Of a stretch of DNA of 64,000 nt, positions 7,805 through 16,159 are shown piece after piece. Under the pieces are notes generated by a model. It did not search any database, had not been told where the DNA came from, and worked only from the letters and a program-made list of their open reading frames with translations. Every line of letters begins with the position of its first letter. The first letter of the stretch is position 1. The stretch lies in assembly GCA_018817515.1 (NCBI GenBank), contig JAHIUD010000004.1:1-64000 (forward strand), read 5' to 3'. The position numbers and the translations under genes are program-made. The stretch comes from Pseudomonadota bacterium (lineage in GTDB: Bacteria; Desulfobacterota; Desulfovibrionia; Desulfovibrionales; Desulfovibrionaceae).

Positions 7805-9820
7805 GTGTCAAGCGATTTGCCAAGCGCCAAGACTGCAGAAGCGCCAAAGCCAGCCGCCCCGGAGGTCACTCAGCAGGGGGGGCCTGACGCAAACGTTGGC
7901 CACGACTCTTCTGGCGGCCACGACTCTTCTGGCGGCCACGACTCTTCTGGCGGCCATGGCCGGACCATGGCTCTCGCCCTGGCCGCCCTGGGCGTCGTCT
8001 ATGGCGATATCGGCACCAGTCCGCTTTACGCCGTGAAGGAATGCTTCCACGGTCCGCACGCCATTCCGTTGCTGCCGGTCAACATCATGGGCGTGCTTTC
8101 GCTCATCGTCTGGTCGCTGACCATCGTCGTCAGCGTCAAATACGTCATGTTCGTCCTGCGCGCCGACAACAAGGGCGAGGGCGGCGTGTTCGCGCTCCTG
8201 GCGCTTTTGCACACCGCCGTGGAGGGCAAGAGTAAGGCCAGGTATGCCGTCGTCATCTTCCTGGGCATTTTTGGGGCGGCGCTCTTGTATGGTGACGGCA
8301 TCATCACCCCGGCCATCTCCGTGCTCTCGGCCATGGAAGGCTTAAGCGTCGCCACGGATGCCCTGACCCCTTTCATCATTCCCGGCACCTGCCTGGTGCT
8401 CATCACGCTGTTCATGATGCAGCGGCACGGTACCGAGAAGATCGGCAAGGTCTTCGGGCCGATCATGATCCTCTGGTTCTCCACCCTGGCCATCCTCGGC
8501 CTTGTGGCCATCGCCGATAATCCCGTCATCCTCGCGGCGGTGAATCCCTACTATGCCGTGCGCTTCTTCATGGAGAACCATCTCCATGGCATGGTCGTGC
8601 TGGGCTCCGTGGTCTTGTGCATCACCGGCGGCGAGGCCCTCTACGCCGACATGGGCCATTTCGGCCGCGTGCCCATCCGACTGTCCTGGTACTGCATGGT
8701 ACTGCCCTCGCTTTTGCTCAACTACTTCGGCCAGGGTGCGCTGCTTTTGACCGATCCCACAAAATCATTCAATCCGTTCTACGGGCTTGTGCCGGGCTTC
8801 CTGCTCTACCCAATGGTCGCCTTGTCCACCATGGCCACGGTCATCGCCTCCCAGGCCATGATCTCCGGCGTGTTCTCGCTGACGCAGCAGGCCGTGCAGA
8901 TGGGCTTCTGTCCGCGCATCCGCATCGTCAACACCTCTGCCCACACCAAGGGCCAGATCTACCTTCCCGGCGTGAACCGGGCCATGATGGTGGCCTGCCT
9001 CGGACTCGTGCTGGCCTTCAAGAGCTCCAGCGGCCTTGCGGCGGCCTACGGCATCGCCGTCACCATCGACATGACCATCACCTCCATCTTCTTCTTTTTC
9101 GTCATGTCCTTGCTGTGGCGCTGGTCCGCCTGGAGAACCGTGCCCCTGGTGGCGCTGTTCCTGCTCTTCGACCTGTCGTTTTTGGGCTCCAACCTGCTCA
9201 AGATTCTGGATGGCGGCTGGTTCACCCTCACCGTTGCCGCGGTCATCATGACCTGTCTGCTCACCTGGCGCGACGGCAAGAAGGGGCTGGGCAAGCAGTT
9301 CGCATCCATCGGGCTGCCCATCAACCTGTTCCTGGAAAGCCTTGTGGCGCTGGACCGGCCCATCCGCATTCCCGGCACGGCGGTGTTCATGTCCGTGTCG
9401 AGCACGGGCACGCCCATCACGCTTTTGCACCACTACAAGCATATCAAGGTGCTGCACGAGCAGGTCATCCTGCTTTCCATCACCTCCACCGAGATGCCCT
9501 TTGTGCCCGAGGCCTCGCGCCTTGAGGTGACCAGCCTGGGGCACGGGTTCTTCCGTCTCATCGCGCGCTACGGCTTCATGCAGACGCCGAACGTGCCGGA
9601 GATCTTGAGCTTGGCGCGGGCCCATGGCCTTGACATCGACCTTTCCAGCACCACCTATTTCCTGGGGCGCGAGACCCTGCTCACCGGCGGGCCCACGAAG
9701 ATGGCCGCCTGGCGCAAGTCGCTGTTTGCATACATGTCGCGCAACGCCTGGAACGCCACGACCTTCTTCGGCATCCCGCCCGGGCGCGTGGTGGAATTGG
9801 GCAGCCAGGTGGAACTCTAG
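7805..9820 (+). CDS. kup: Potassium uptake protein Kup
   Basis: Inner-membrane K+/H+ symporter of the KUP/HAK/KT family. The 671-residue product carries the family signature GVVYGDIGTSPLYAVKE near residue 64, about twelve hydrophobic helices up to about residue 495, and a C-terminal cytosolic domain. The start is GTG 7805 with GGAGG about 10 bases upstream. Before the first helix there is a non-conserved tail containing three perfect GHDSSG repeats (residues 32-49) encoded by an 18-bp tandem repeat. The gene is monocistronic or the first of a loose group with tatA, 89 bases downstream. Confidence 0.95.
   Translation: MSSDLPSAKTAEAPKPAAPEVTQQGGPDANVGHDSSGGHDSSGGHDSSGGHGRTMALALAALGVVYGDIGTSPLYAVKECFHGPHAIPLLPVNIMGVLSLIVWSLTIVVSVKYVMFVLRADNKGEGGVFALLALLHTAVEGKSKARYAVVIFLGIFGAALLYGDGIITPAISVLSAMEGLSVATDALTPFIIPGTCLVLITLFMMQRHGTEKIGKVFGPIMILWFSTLAILGLVAIADNPVILAAVNPYYAVRFFMENHLHGMVVLGSVVLCITGGEALYADMGHFGRVPIRLSWYCMVLPSLLLNYFGQGALLLTDPTKSFNPFYGLVPGFLLYPMVALSTMATVIASQAMISGVFSLTQQAVQMGFCPRIRIVNTSAHTKGQIYLPGVNRAMMVACLGLVLAFKSSSGLAAAYGIAVTIDMTITSIFFFFVMSLLWRWSAWRTVPLVALFLLFDLSFLGSNLLKILDGGWFTLTVAAVIMTCLLTWRDGKKGLGKQFASIGLPINLFLESLVALDRPIRIPGTAVFMSVSSTGTPITLLHHYKHIKVLHEQVILLSITSTEMPFVPEASRLEVTSLGHGFFRLIARYGFMQTPNVPEILSLARAHGLDIDLSSTTYFLGRETLLTGGPTKMAAWRKSLFAYMSRNAWNATTFFGIPPGRVVELGSQVEL
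7898..7951 (+). repeat. Three perfect 18-bp tandem repeats in kup
   Basis: The unit GGCCACGACTCTTCTGGC occurs three times with no mismatch (7898-7915, 7916-7933, 7934-7951) and encodes Gly-His-Asp-Ser-Ser-Gly. The unit is a multiple of three, so copy changes keep the frame. Confidence 0.95.
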
Positions 9821-9839
9821 GATTTCCGCGCTCCGGTAG

Positions 9840-9868
9840 CCTGCGGGGGGTTTTCAAACCCCGGCAGG
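9840..9868 (+). terminator. Possible hairpin after kup
   Basis: CCTG-C-GGGG..TTT with AAACCCC-GG-CAGG forms a strong stem 20 bases after the kup stop. No T tract follows on the plus strand, so it may be an RNA-stability or pausing hairpin and not an intrinsic terminator. Confidence 0.4.
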
Positions 9869-9909
9869 TAGGATATGAAAGATTCCAGGTAAACCCCTTG
9901 GAGGCCATC

Positions 9910-10212
9910 ATGATTGGCGAACTGTTTCAGCCCATGCATCTGCTTCTGATTCTGGTCATTGCCCTGCTGTTGTTCGGCCCGGGCAAGCTGCCGCAGATAG
10001 CGGCCAACCTTGGCAAAAGCATCCGTGAGTTCAAGGGTGCGCTGTCCGCCCAGGAAGAGGTCGTTGTCGCTCCGCCGGCCCAGCAGCCTGCCCCGGCCCA
10101 GCCCGTGCAGGCTCAGGCCCAGGCCCAGCCCGAGCAGCCGCAGGCTGCCCAGGCCCAGGCCCAGGCCCAGGCCCAGGCCGAGGCGCCGAAGCAGGAGCAG
10201 AAGAACTCCTAG
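9910..10212 (+). CDS. tatA: Sec-independent translocase TatA-type protein
   Basis: Small pore-forming component of the twin-arginine translocase. The 100-residue product has a short N-terminal membrane helix (residues 10-21), the hinge LFGPGKLPQIA and the amphipathic helix ANLGKSIREFKGAL that define TatA/E. The C-terminal half is an unusual Ala-Gln-Pro repeat tract encoded partly by five GCCCAG hexamers (10147-10176). The start ATG 9910 has GGAG 7-8 bases upstream; an upstream TTG overlaps that site and is not the start. tatB and tatC are not adjacent. TatB is unlikely because the protein is short and lacks a long charged helix. Confidence 0.85.
   Translation: MIGELFQPMHLLLILVIALLLFGPGKLPQIAANLGKSIREFKGALSAQEEVVVAPPAQQPAPAQPVQAQAQAQPEQPQAAQAQAQAQAQAEAPKQEQKNS
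10147..10176 (+). repeat. Five GCCCAG hexamers in tatA
   Basis: Perfect tandem GCCCAG units encode alternating Ala-Gln in the TatA tail. Similar but imperfect units lie just upstream (10105-10130). Confidence 0.85.
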
Positions 10213-10323
10213 TGGCTGCTCTGCATTCAGATAATCGCGTCGCGCAGGGCGTTCCGGTCCGGGCTTTCCGGGCCGGGCGTCCTGGCCTTTTGCTCGTCGC
10301 CTGATGAACTCTATGGCGGCAGC

Positions 10324-10884
10324 GTGGATCTGACCTACTACCTTTCCACTTACGGCTATCTGGCGCTGTTCATCGGAACCTTCCTGGAAGGCGAGACCAT
10401 CCTCATTATCGCCGGTTTCGCGGCGTTCAATGGGCACCTCTCGTTGCCGTTGTGCATCCTGGCGGCGTTTTTTGGCAGCTTCGCGGGTGACCAGACGGCC
10501 TTTTACGTGGGGCGTTACAACAAGCGCTTCCTGGAAACCAGGCTCAAGAAGTGGGAATGCCGCATCGAGAGGGTGCACCGGCTGCTGGAGAAGCATCAGG
10601 TGCTGGTCCTTGTCTCTTTCCGATTCTTTTATGGATTCCGCAACATCACGCCGTTCGCCGTGGGCACCTCGAACATCTCGCCCTTGCGCTTCTTCTTGCT
10701 GAACGGCATCGGCGCGGGGGTCTGGGCTGTGTCCTTCGGCCTTGGCGGATACTATCTGGGCGATGTCCTGGAGCGTTTCCTCCAGGAGGCCAAGTGGTGG
10801 GTGGCCGGCGGCCTGTTCGGCGTCATCATGCTCATCTGGCTCATCAAGACCTTGCGCAACCGGGTGCGTCCTCCCGCCTGCTAG
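10324..10884 (+). CDS. DedA-family membrane protein
   Basis: Inner-membrane protein of the DedA/VTT (SNARE-associated) superfamily, whose studied members move lipids such as undecaprenyl phosphate across the membrane. The 186-residue product has the family features: GTFLEGETILIIAGF near residue 17, FFGSFAGDQTAFYVGR, and RFFYGFRNITPFAVG with the conserved arginines, followed by membrane helices up to residue 180. The start is the GTG at 10324; no good ribosome site is visible, so it is uncertain. It stands 111 bases after tatA and converges with the SYLF gene. Which lipid it handles cannot be told. Confidence 0.85.
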   Translation: MDLTYYLSTYGYLALFIGTFLEGETILIIAGFAAFNGHLSLPLCILAAFFGSFAGDQTAFYVGRYNKRFLETRLKKWECRIERVHRLLEKHQVLVLVSFRFFYGFRNITPFAVGTSNISPLRFFLLNGIGAGVWAVSFGLGGYYLGDVLERFLQEAKWWVAGGLFGVIMLIWLIKTLRNRVRPPAC

Positions 10885-10890
10885 CCGATC

Positions 10891-11664
10891 TCACTGCGCC
10901 TTCGAGCCCCGGTCCTTGGGCGGGTCCACGCCAAGCGCTCCCCAAAGCTCGAAGACCTCAATCCCCGGGGCGTTCACGCCCTGCATCACGGCTTTGGCAT
11001 CGCCCAGGTCCTGGCCTTGGCCCTGGCCGTAATAGGCTTTGGTCAGGCCCTCGTTCAGCGTGAGCACGGCTCCGCGCATGGCCACGCCCACCATGAGTCC
11101 CACCCCGTCGCTGAAGGCCAACACCGGGCGGTGCGCCGTAAGCGAGCCCTGGCCCGTTTCCTCGCGCACGCTCAGCACGTCGTATTTGGCGATGACGTCG
11201 AAGTTGAGCCCGCCCTCAAGGATGCTCTCAAGCATCTCCTGATCCTGCACGACGAGCACAAGACGCTGCTTTTCCAAGCCGATCTGCATGCCGAGCCCGG
11301 CTCCGCCGACGCCGACAAAGGCTGGGGCTCCCCAGCCGCCGTTCTTGGTGCGCGACACGATGACGCCGCTGCCGCCGTGCACGGAGTAGTAGAACCCGGC
11401 CTGGTACACGCCCGGCAGCACGATGACTCCGCAGGCGTCGGCAAGGGCATGGTCCAGGATGTGTTGACGCGTGGCTGCGCGCAGCTCCTTGAGGGCGGTG
11501 GCGGAATCGGCGACCAGTTCCGCGCCCAGTGTGCCGCGCTGGCTCTGCTGGTCAGCGCGTGTGGCGGTGGCTGGCCTGGCGGCGCAGGACGCCAGCGCAC
11601 AGATCGAGAGCAGGAAAAGTGAGATCAGGCAGAGTGAGGTAAACCGGAGGTGCGGGCGGGGCAT
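10891..11664 (-). CDS. SYLF-domain (Ysc84-like) lipoprotein
   Basis: Predicted lipid-anchored protein of the YSC84/SYLF family, whose domain binds phosphoinositides in eukaryotes; the bacterial role is not known. The signal peptide ends in a lipobox ALASC (Cys near residue 27). The SYLF core follows, with ACGVIVLPGVYQAGFYYSV, then GSGVIVSRTKNGGWGAPAF and a glycine-rich GVGGAGLGMQIG. The length of 257 residues is normal. It starts 2 bases after the Hpt gene, whose stop TAG sits inside its ribosome-site region (CCGGAG), so the two are almost certainly co-transcribed with cheV. Confidence 0.85.
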   Translation of the reverse strand: MPRPHLRFTSLCLISLFLLSICALASCAARPATATRADQQSQRGTLGAELVADSATALKELRAATRQHILDHALADACGVIVLPGVYQAGFYYSVHGGSGVIVSRTKNGGWGAPAFVGVGGAGLGMQIGLEKQRLVLVVQDQEMLESILEGGLNFDVIAKYDVLSVREETGQGSLTAHRPVLAFSDGVGLMVGVAMRGAVLTLNEGLTKAYYGQGQGQDLGDAKAVMQGVNAPGIEVFELWGALGVDPPKDRGSKAQ

Positions 11665-11666
11665 GG

Positions 11667-12062
11667 CTACTCCGGCGGGTGTGCGAGCAGCATTTCGAGC
11701 GTATTCAGGAGCTTGGGCATTTCTGCCGGAGCCGGGCCGCAGGGGTCGCAGAGCAGGTCGCGCAGGAGGTCCACGCCGTCGAGCAGCGCCTGGGTCACGT
11801 CCGCGCGCGGGGCGAGCTGGCCCTTGCGCAAGCTGTCCAGCACGTTCTCCAACCGATGGGATGTGGTCTCGATGCTCTTCAGGCGCAGCAGGTTTGCTCC
11901 TGCCTTGATGGAATGCGCATCGCGGAATACTGCGTTCAGCAGTTCCTGCTGCGGGTTTTTTGATGCGCGCTCAAGCTCCAGCAGGCCGGCTTCCAGGGCG
12001 CTGACGCGCTCCGCGGACTCCTCGGCAAAGGCGGCCAGAACTTCCGGATCGGTTTCAAGCAT
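11667..12062 (-). CDS. Free-standing Hpt phosphotransfer protein
   Basis: Small 131-residue protein made of a single histidine-phosphotransfer domain. The phospho-acceptor motif is FRDAHSIKAGANLL (His near residue 46), as in the P1 domain of CheA; no kinase domain follows. The start is ATG 12062, which overlaps the cheV stop codon in ATGCTTGA. Upstream in-frame codons lie inside cheV and are not used. The coupling to CheV suggests phosphate exchange with the CheV receiver domain, but this is inference from position. Confidence 0.82.
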   Translation of the reverse strand: MLETDPEVLAAFAEESAERVSALEAGLLELERASKNPQQELLNAVFRDAHSIKAGANLLRLKSIETTSHRLENVLDSLRKGQLAPRADVTQALLDGVDLLRDLLCDPCGPAPAEMPKLLNTLEMLLAHPPE

Positions 12063-13065
12063 TGCGTTGTCTCCGCTTCTGTTCATACTCCTGCACCAGC
12101 TGCACCGCCGTTTCCGGGATCGTCTCCAGGTCGGGCTTTGATATCTGGCGGTCAGCGCCGACGGACTGGCCCTTGTGCCGCAGCTCGTCGGTGATGATGG
12201 AGGAGTACAGCACAACGGGCAGATCGCGCAATACCGCGTCGTGCTTGAGATTTTTTGTCAGGGTAAAGCCGTCCATGAGGGGCATCTCGATGTCGGAGAT
12301 GACGATGTCCAGAAAGTCTTGGATGGGCCTGCCCTCTGCCTGGGCCTGGCGCGCCAGCGCGCGCGCGGTCTCCAGGGCCTCCTGCCCGTTTGAGGCGATG
12401 GTGGGGGTGATCCCGGCGCGGGTCAGGCTTTTCTTGAGCATCAGGCGGATGGTCGCGGAATCGTCGGCCACCAGCGCCTTGAGCTCGCGCGTGGTCACAA
12501 AGGCCGGGGCGTCGTCGCTCTGGTCGGCCGAGGGCGAGAGGTCGGCTATGATGGTCTCCAGGTCCAGGAGCTGGATGAAGTGGCCGTCGCGCTCCACGAG
12601 GCCGATGATGGCCTGGACGCCGGTCTTGGGCATGTAGTTGTCGGGCGGGATGACCTCGGGCCAGCCAACGCGGTGGATGCCCGTGACGCCGGAGACCACG
12701 AAGCCGGTGACGGCCTTGCTGAACTCGGTGACGATGACGTTGTCCAGCGGGGCGGGGGACTTGGTGATGCTCAGCCAGACTGCGAGGTCGATGACGGGCA
12801 GGATGTGGCTGCGCAGTGGGATGATGCCCCGGAAGCTTGGGTGCGTGGCGCCAGGCAATGGCTCCAGCCCCGGGCTTTCGATGACTTCCATGACCTTGGC
12901 CACGTTGACGCCAAAGGAATGCCGCACGCTCGGATCATCCGGGCCAGCGTCGCTGTCGATGTGGAACTCAAGGATTTCGAGTTCGTTGGTGCCGGTGTCC
13001 AGAAGGATCCCGGTCCGCATGACATCAGCGCTGGTGTCGACGTTCTGATTTTTCATAGTACGCAT
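12055..13065 (-). CDS. cheV: Chemotaxis coupling/response protein CheV
   Basis: Cytosolic chemotaxis adaptor with an N-terminal CheW-like domain (about residues 28-180) and a C-terminal receiver domain (about 195-330). The receiver has the acidic pair Asp201-Asp202, the phospho-acceptor Asp258 in ISDIEMPLMDG, Ser in VVLYSSI and Lys in QISKPD, so it should be phosphorylatable. The length of 336 fits CheV proteins. The start may be ATG 13065 or ATG 13056; neither has a clear ribosome site. It leads a unit with the Hpt and SYLF genes. No CheA or receptor gene is in the window. Confidence 0.92.
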   Translation of the reverse strand: MRTMKNQNVDTSADVMRTGILLDTGTNELEILEFHIDSDAGPDDPSVRHSFGVNVAKVMEVIESPGLEPLPGATHPSFRGIIPLRSHILPVIDLAVWLSITKSPAPLDNVIVTEFSKAVTGFVVSGVTGIHRVGWPEVIPPDNYMPKTGVQAIIGLVERDGHFIQLLDLETIIADLSPSADQSDDAPAFVTTRELKALVADDSATIRLMLKKSLTRAGITPTIASNGQEALETARALARQAQAEGRPIQDFLDIVISDIEMPLMDGFTLTKNLKHDAVLRDLPVVLYSSIITDELRHKGQSVGADRQISKPDLETIPETAVQLVQEYEQKRRQRNA

Positions 13066-13156
13066 TTACCGCGCCAAGACGGCCATGTCCAGCATGGCGA
13101 GTGAAAAAGTAAGGCGGTCGCTGCGGTTTGTGTCCCGTGCGAGGTTCTGCTAGAAG

Positions 13157-13233
13157 TGGCGTGCCCGGAAGGACTCGAACCTTCGGCCGTCAGCTTAGAA
13201 GGCTGATGCTCTATCCAACTGAGCTACGGGCAC
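13157..13233 (-). tRNA. tRNA-Arg (anticodon TCT)
   Basis: Minus-strand cloverleaf of 77 bases. The acceptor GTGCCCG pairs with CGGGCAC, the D arm reads AGCTCAGTTGGATAGAGC, the anticodon stem TCAGC / GCTGA encloses loop CTTCTAA with anticodon TCT, and the T arm contains GGTTCGAGTCC. The CCA end is encoded after discriminator G. Confidence 0.97.
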
Positions 13234-13247
13234 GCACGAGGAACCAT

Positions 13248-13276
13248 TCACTAATCAAGCTCAGGGGCGCGGTCAA
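13248..13276 (-). promoter_or_regulatory. Candidate sigma-70 promoter of tRNA-Arg
   Basis: TTGACC (13271-13276) and TAGTGA (13248-13253) are separated by 17 bases on the minus strand, 15 bases upstream of the tRNA. The -35 is good and the -10 mediocre. Confidence 0.45.
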
Positions 13277-13281
13277 GGCCC

Positions 13282-14607
13282 GTGTCCGCAAGGTCGTCCG
13301 TGACGCACTCCCAAACCTTCCAAGAATTTCTGGACCGCCTGGACAGCCTGGGCCTGTTCCACATGGACTTGAGCCTGGACCGCATGGACGCCTTTGTGAA
13401 GCGCTGCGGGCTGCCGCGCTTTCCGGTGCTGCATGTGGTGGGCACCAACGGAAAGGGCTCCACGGCCACCATCCTGGCCGAACTTCTGCGCGCCCACGGC
13501 CTGCGCGTGGGGCTCTACACCAGCCCGCATTTTGTCAGCGTGCGCGAACGCGTGCTGGTGGACGGGGCCATGCTCTCCGAGGACGCCTGGGCCCGCCTGG
13601 GCGAGGAGGCCTTGCGCCAGTCCGAGGGCCTGGGCCTGACCTATTTCGAGCTGCTCACGGCCCTGGCCGTCCTGGCCTTCAGCGATGCCAAATGTGATGT
13701 GGCGGTGATGGAAGCTGGCCTGGGCGGACGCTTCGACGCCACCAACGTCCTTGACCCAGCGCTCACGGTGTTCACCCCCATCGGCCTGGACCACATGAAC
13801 GTGCTGGGCAACACCCTGGCCGAGATCGCCCGGGACAAGGCCGGGGCCATGCGTGGGCCTGCGCGAGGCGGCGGCCTGGCCATTTCCGCGCACCAGGAGC
13901 CTGAAGTCATGGAGGTTCTGCGGCGCCAGGCCGGGGATGTCGGCGCGGAGCTGGTTGGCGTGGGCGAGGTGCTCTCGTATTCGCGTGCCAAGGGCCGCGT
14001 TACCCCGTCCGCCAAGGGCAAGGTCTTTGTGCCGCATATGACGGGCCTGTTCTTGAGCCTGCCGGGCCTGCACCAGCAGGAGAACGCCCGCCTGGCCTTG
14101 GCGGCCTTCTCGCTCTGGGCCGCGCGGCTGCGCCTGCCGGTCATCGAGGAGGCCTGCCAAGACGCCTTCCGGCGCGTCTTTATTCCTGGCCGCATGCAGC
14201 GCGTGCCCGCAGGCAGCGGCCTCCCCGAGCTCATTTTGGACGGTGGACACAACGCCCACGGCCTGGCGGCGCTCAAGGCGTCGCTGGACGCCGACGCCAT
14301 CCGTCCGTCCGCCGTCATCTTCGGCTGCCTGCGCGACAAGCCGCTGAGCACCATGCTGCCGCTGGTGCGCACCCTCACCGAGGGCGCCGTCTACGCCACG
14401 GGCATACCCGGCTGCCCGCGCGCCTGCGAGCCGCAGGAGCTGGCCGGGCTTCTGGGGCCGGGGGCCGTGCCTGCGGCGGATGTGCACGCGGCCCTGGAGC
14501 AATGCCTGGACTCGGGCAGTGCCGGACCTGTGCTTGTCTGCGGTTCCTTGTATTTGCTGGGCGAGTTTTATACTAGACACACGGGGCTGCTGGAGCGTCC
14601 GGAGTGA
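13282..14607 (+). CDS. folC: Folylpolyglutamate synthase / dihydrofolate synthase
   Basis: Cytosolic Mur-ligase-family enzyme that adds glutamate to dihydropteroate or tetrahydrofolates. The ATP loop is VVGTNGKGSTATILAE near residue 52, followed by YTSPHFVSVRERV, EAGLGGRFDATNV, GLDHMNVLG and the C-terminal domain with LILDGGHNAHGLAAL. The 441-residue length fits. The start is GTG 13282 as given; GTG 13300 with AAGG 6-7 bases upstream is equally possible and would remove six residues. It is the first gene of the plus-strand stretch leading to selA, 40 bases downstream. Confidence 0.93.
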   Translation: MSARSSVTHSQTFQEFLDRLDSLGLFHMDLSLDRMDAFVKRCGLPRFPVLHVVGTNGKGSTATILAELLRAHGLRVGLYTSPHFVSVRERVLVDGAMLSEDAWARLGEEALRQSEGLGLTYFELLTALAVLAFSDAKCDVAVMEAGLGGRFDATNVLDPALTVFTPIGLDHMNVLGNTLAEIARDKAGAMRGPARGGGLAISAHQEPEVMEVLRRQAGDVGAELVGVGEVLSYSRAKGRVTPSAKGKVFVPHMTGLFLSLPGLHQQENARLALAAFSLWAARLRLPVIEEACQDAFRRVFIPGRMQRVPAGSGLPELILDGGHNAHGLAALKASLDADAIRPSAVIFGCLRDKPLSTMLPLVRTLTEGAVYATGIPGCPRACEPQELAGLLGPGAVPAADVHAALEQCLDSGSAGPVLVCGSLYLLGEFYTRHTGLLERPE

Positions 14608-14647
14608 TCCCGTCGCCGCGCCGCCCCGTTTTATTGGAGGATATGCC

Positions 14648-16120
14648 GTGAGCAAACTGTTCCGCCACCTGCCCGCCGTGGACCAGTGCCTGGGCGCCCT
14701 GGCCGCGGATTCGTCCCGCCAGGCCGGGAGCCCGCGCCCTGTTACGGAAGGCCTGCCGCGTCCCCTGGTCAAGGACCTGGTGAACGGCTTTCTGGACCTC
14801 GTGCGCGAGGAGATCCGCGCCGGGGCCTTTGCCGAGGAGGCAGAGCTGACCCTGGCCGCGCTCTATCCGCGCATGCTGGCCTTTGTGCGCAGGGGCGCAA
14901 GACCGCGCTTCCGCCGTGTGCTCAACGCCACGGGCGTGGTGGTGCACACCAACATGGGCCGTTCGCTCCTGGCGCCGGAGGCTGTGGCCGCCGTGTCCGA
15001 GGCCGCCGCGCATTATTCCAACCTGGAGTTCGACCTGGCCACGGGCGAGCGGGGCAGCCGCTACACCCATGTGGAAGCCCTGCTGTGCCGCCTCACCGGG
15101 GCCGAGGCCGCGCTGGTGGTGAACAACAACGCCGCCGCCGTGCTCATCGTGCTGGACACCCTGTGCAAGGGGCGCGAGGTCATCGTCTCGCGCGGGCAGC
15201 TGGTGGAGATCGGCGGCAGCTTCCGCATCCCCGAGGTCATGGCCAAAAGCGGGGCCGTGCTGCGCGAGGTCGGGGCCACCAACCGCACGCATCTGCGCGA
15301 CTACGAGGCCGCCATCGGCTCGGAAACCGCAGCCCTCATGAAGGTCCACACCTCCAATTTCCGCCAGGTGGGCTTCGTCAAGGAGGTGCCGCTTGGCGAG
15401 CTCAAGGCCCTGGCCGCCACCTTCGGCCTGCCGGTCATCGAGGACCTGGGCAGCGGCAGCCTGCTGCGGCTTGACGTGGACGGCCTGCCCGGCGAGCCCA
15501 CGGCGGCGGAGTCCGTCGCCGCTGGCGCGGACGTGGTCACCTTCTCCGGCGACAAGGTCCTGGGCGGACCCCAGGCGGGCATTATCGTGGGCCGCCGCGA
15601 GATCATCGAGTGCATCAAGAAGAACCCGCTGAACCGCGCCCTGCGCATCGACAAGATGACCCTGGCCGCGCTGGAGGCCACCCTGCGCCTGTACCTGGAC
15701 CCGGAACTGGCAAAGGGCCGCGTGCCCACCCTGGCCATGATGACCCGCCCGCTTTCGTCCCTGCGCGCCCAGGCCGCGCGCCTGGCCGGGGTCTTGAAGA
15801 AGCGCCTGCCCGCCTGCCTTGACGGGCGGCTTGGCGTGTCCGTGCGCCAGGGCGCGTCGCGCGTGGGCGGCGGGGCCTTCCCCGAGGCCGACCTGCCCAC
15901 GGCCCTGGTGGCCCTGACCCCGCTTGCGGGCGCGGGCAAGAATTCCGGCCTCTCGGTCGACGCCCTGCGCCAGGCCCTCTTGTCCACGGACCCGCCGCTG
16001 GTGGCGCGTGTGGAAGACGGCGCGCTCTGCCTGGATCCGCGCACCCTGGATGCTTCCGAGCACGCCCTGGTCCTAGGCGCTCTCAATCAGGCGCTGGGCC
16101 AAGCCCTGGGCGATGACTGA
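14648..16120 (+). CDS. selA: L-seryl-tRNA(Sec) selenium transferase
   Basis: PLP-dependent enzyme that converts seryl-tRNA(Sec) to selenocysteinyl-tRNA(Sec) with selenophosphate. The 490-residue protein has the N-terminal tRNA-binding helices, the signature RRVLNATGVVVHTNMGRS, VNNNAAAVLIVLDTL and the PLP lysine region TFSGDKVLGGPQAGII. The start is GTG 14648, placed by GGAGG 7-8 bases upstream; the frame is open further upstream but that part overlaps folC. With selB two genes downstream, the organism is equipped to insert selenocysteine. tRNA-Sec (selC) and selD are not in the window. Confidence 0.96.
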   Translation: MSKLFRHLPAVDQCLGALAADSSRQAGSPRPVTEGLPRPLVKDLVNGFLDLVREEIRAGAFAEEAELTLAALYPRMLAFVRRGARPRFRRVLNATGVVVHTNMGRSLLAPEAVAAVSEAAAHYSNLEFDLATGERGSRYTHVEALLCRLTGAEAALVVNNNAAAVLIVLDTLCKGREVIVSRGQLVEIGGSFRIPEVMAKSGAVLREVGATNRTHLRDYEAAIGSETAALMKVHTSNFRQVGFVKEVPLGELKALAATFGLPVIEDLGSGSLLRLDVDGLPGEPTAAESVAAGADVVTFSGDKVLGGPQAGIIVGRREIIECIKKNPLNRALRIDKMTLAALEATLRLYLDPELAKGRVPTLAMMTRPLSSLRAQAARLAGVLKKRLPACLDGRLGVSVRQGASRVGGGAFPEADLPTALVALTPLAGAGKNSGLSVDALRQALLSTDPPLVARVEDGALCLDPRTLDASEHALVLGALNQALGQALGDD

Positions 16121-16159
16121 ACCATTAATAACGACACCTGAACCCCCCGGAGCATATTC

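Noticed and set aside
7898-7951. Tandem repeats as a CRISPR array
   Set aside because: Units are directly adjacent without spacers and lie in frame inside kup.
13157-13233. tRNA-Arg as an integration site for a genomic island
   Set aside because: No integrase gene and no duplicated tRNA 3' end is seen on either side; flanking genes are ordinary chromosomal ones.
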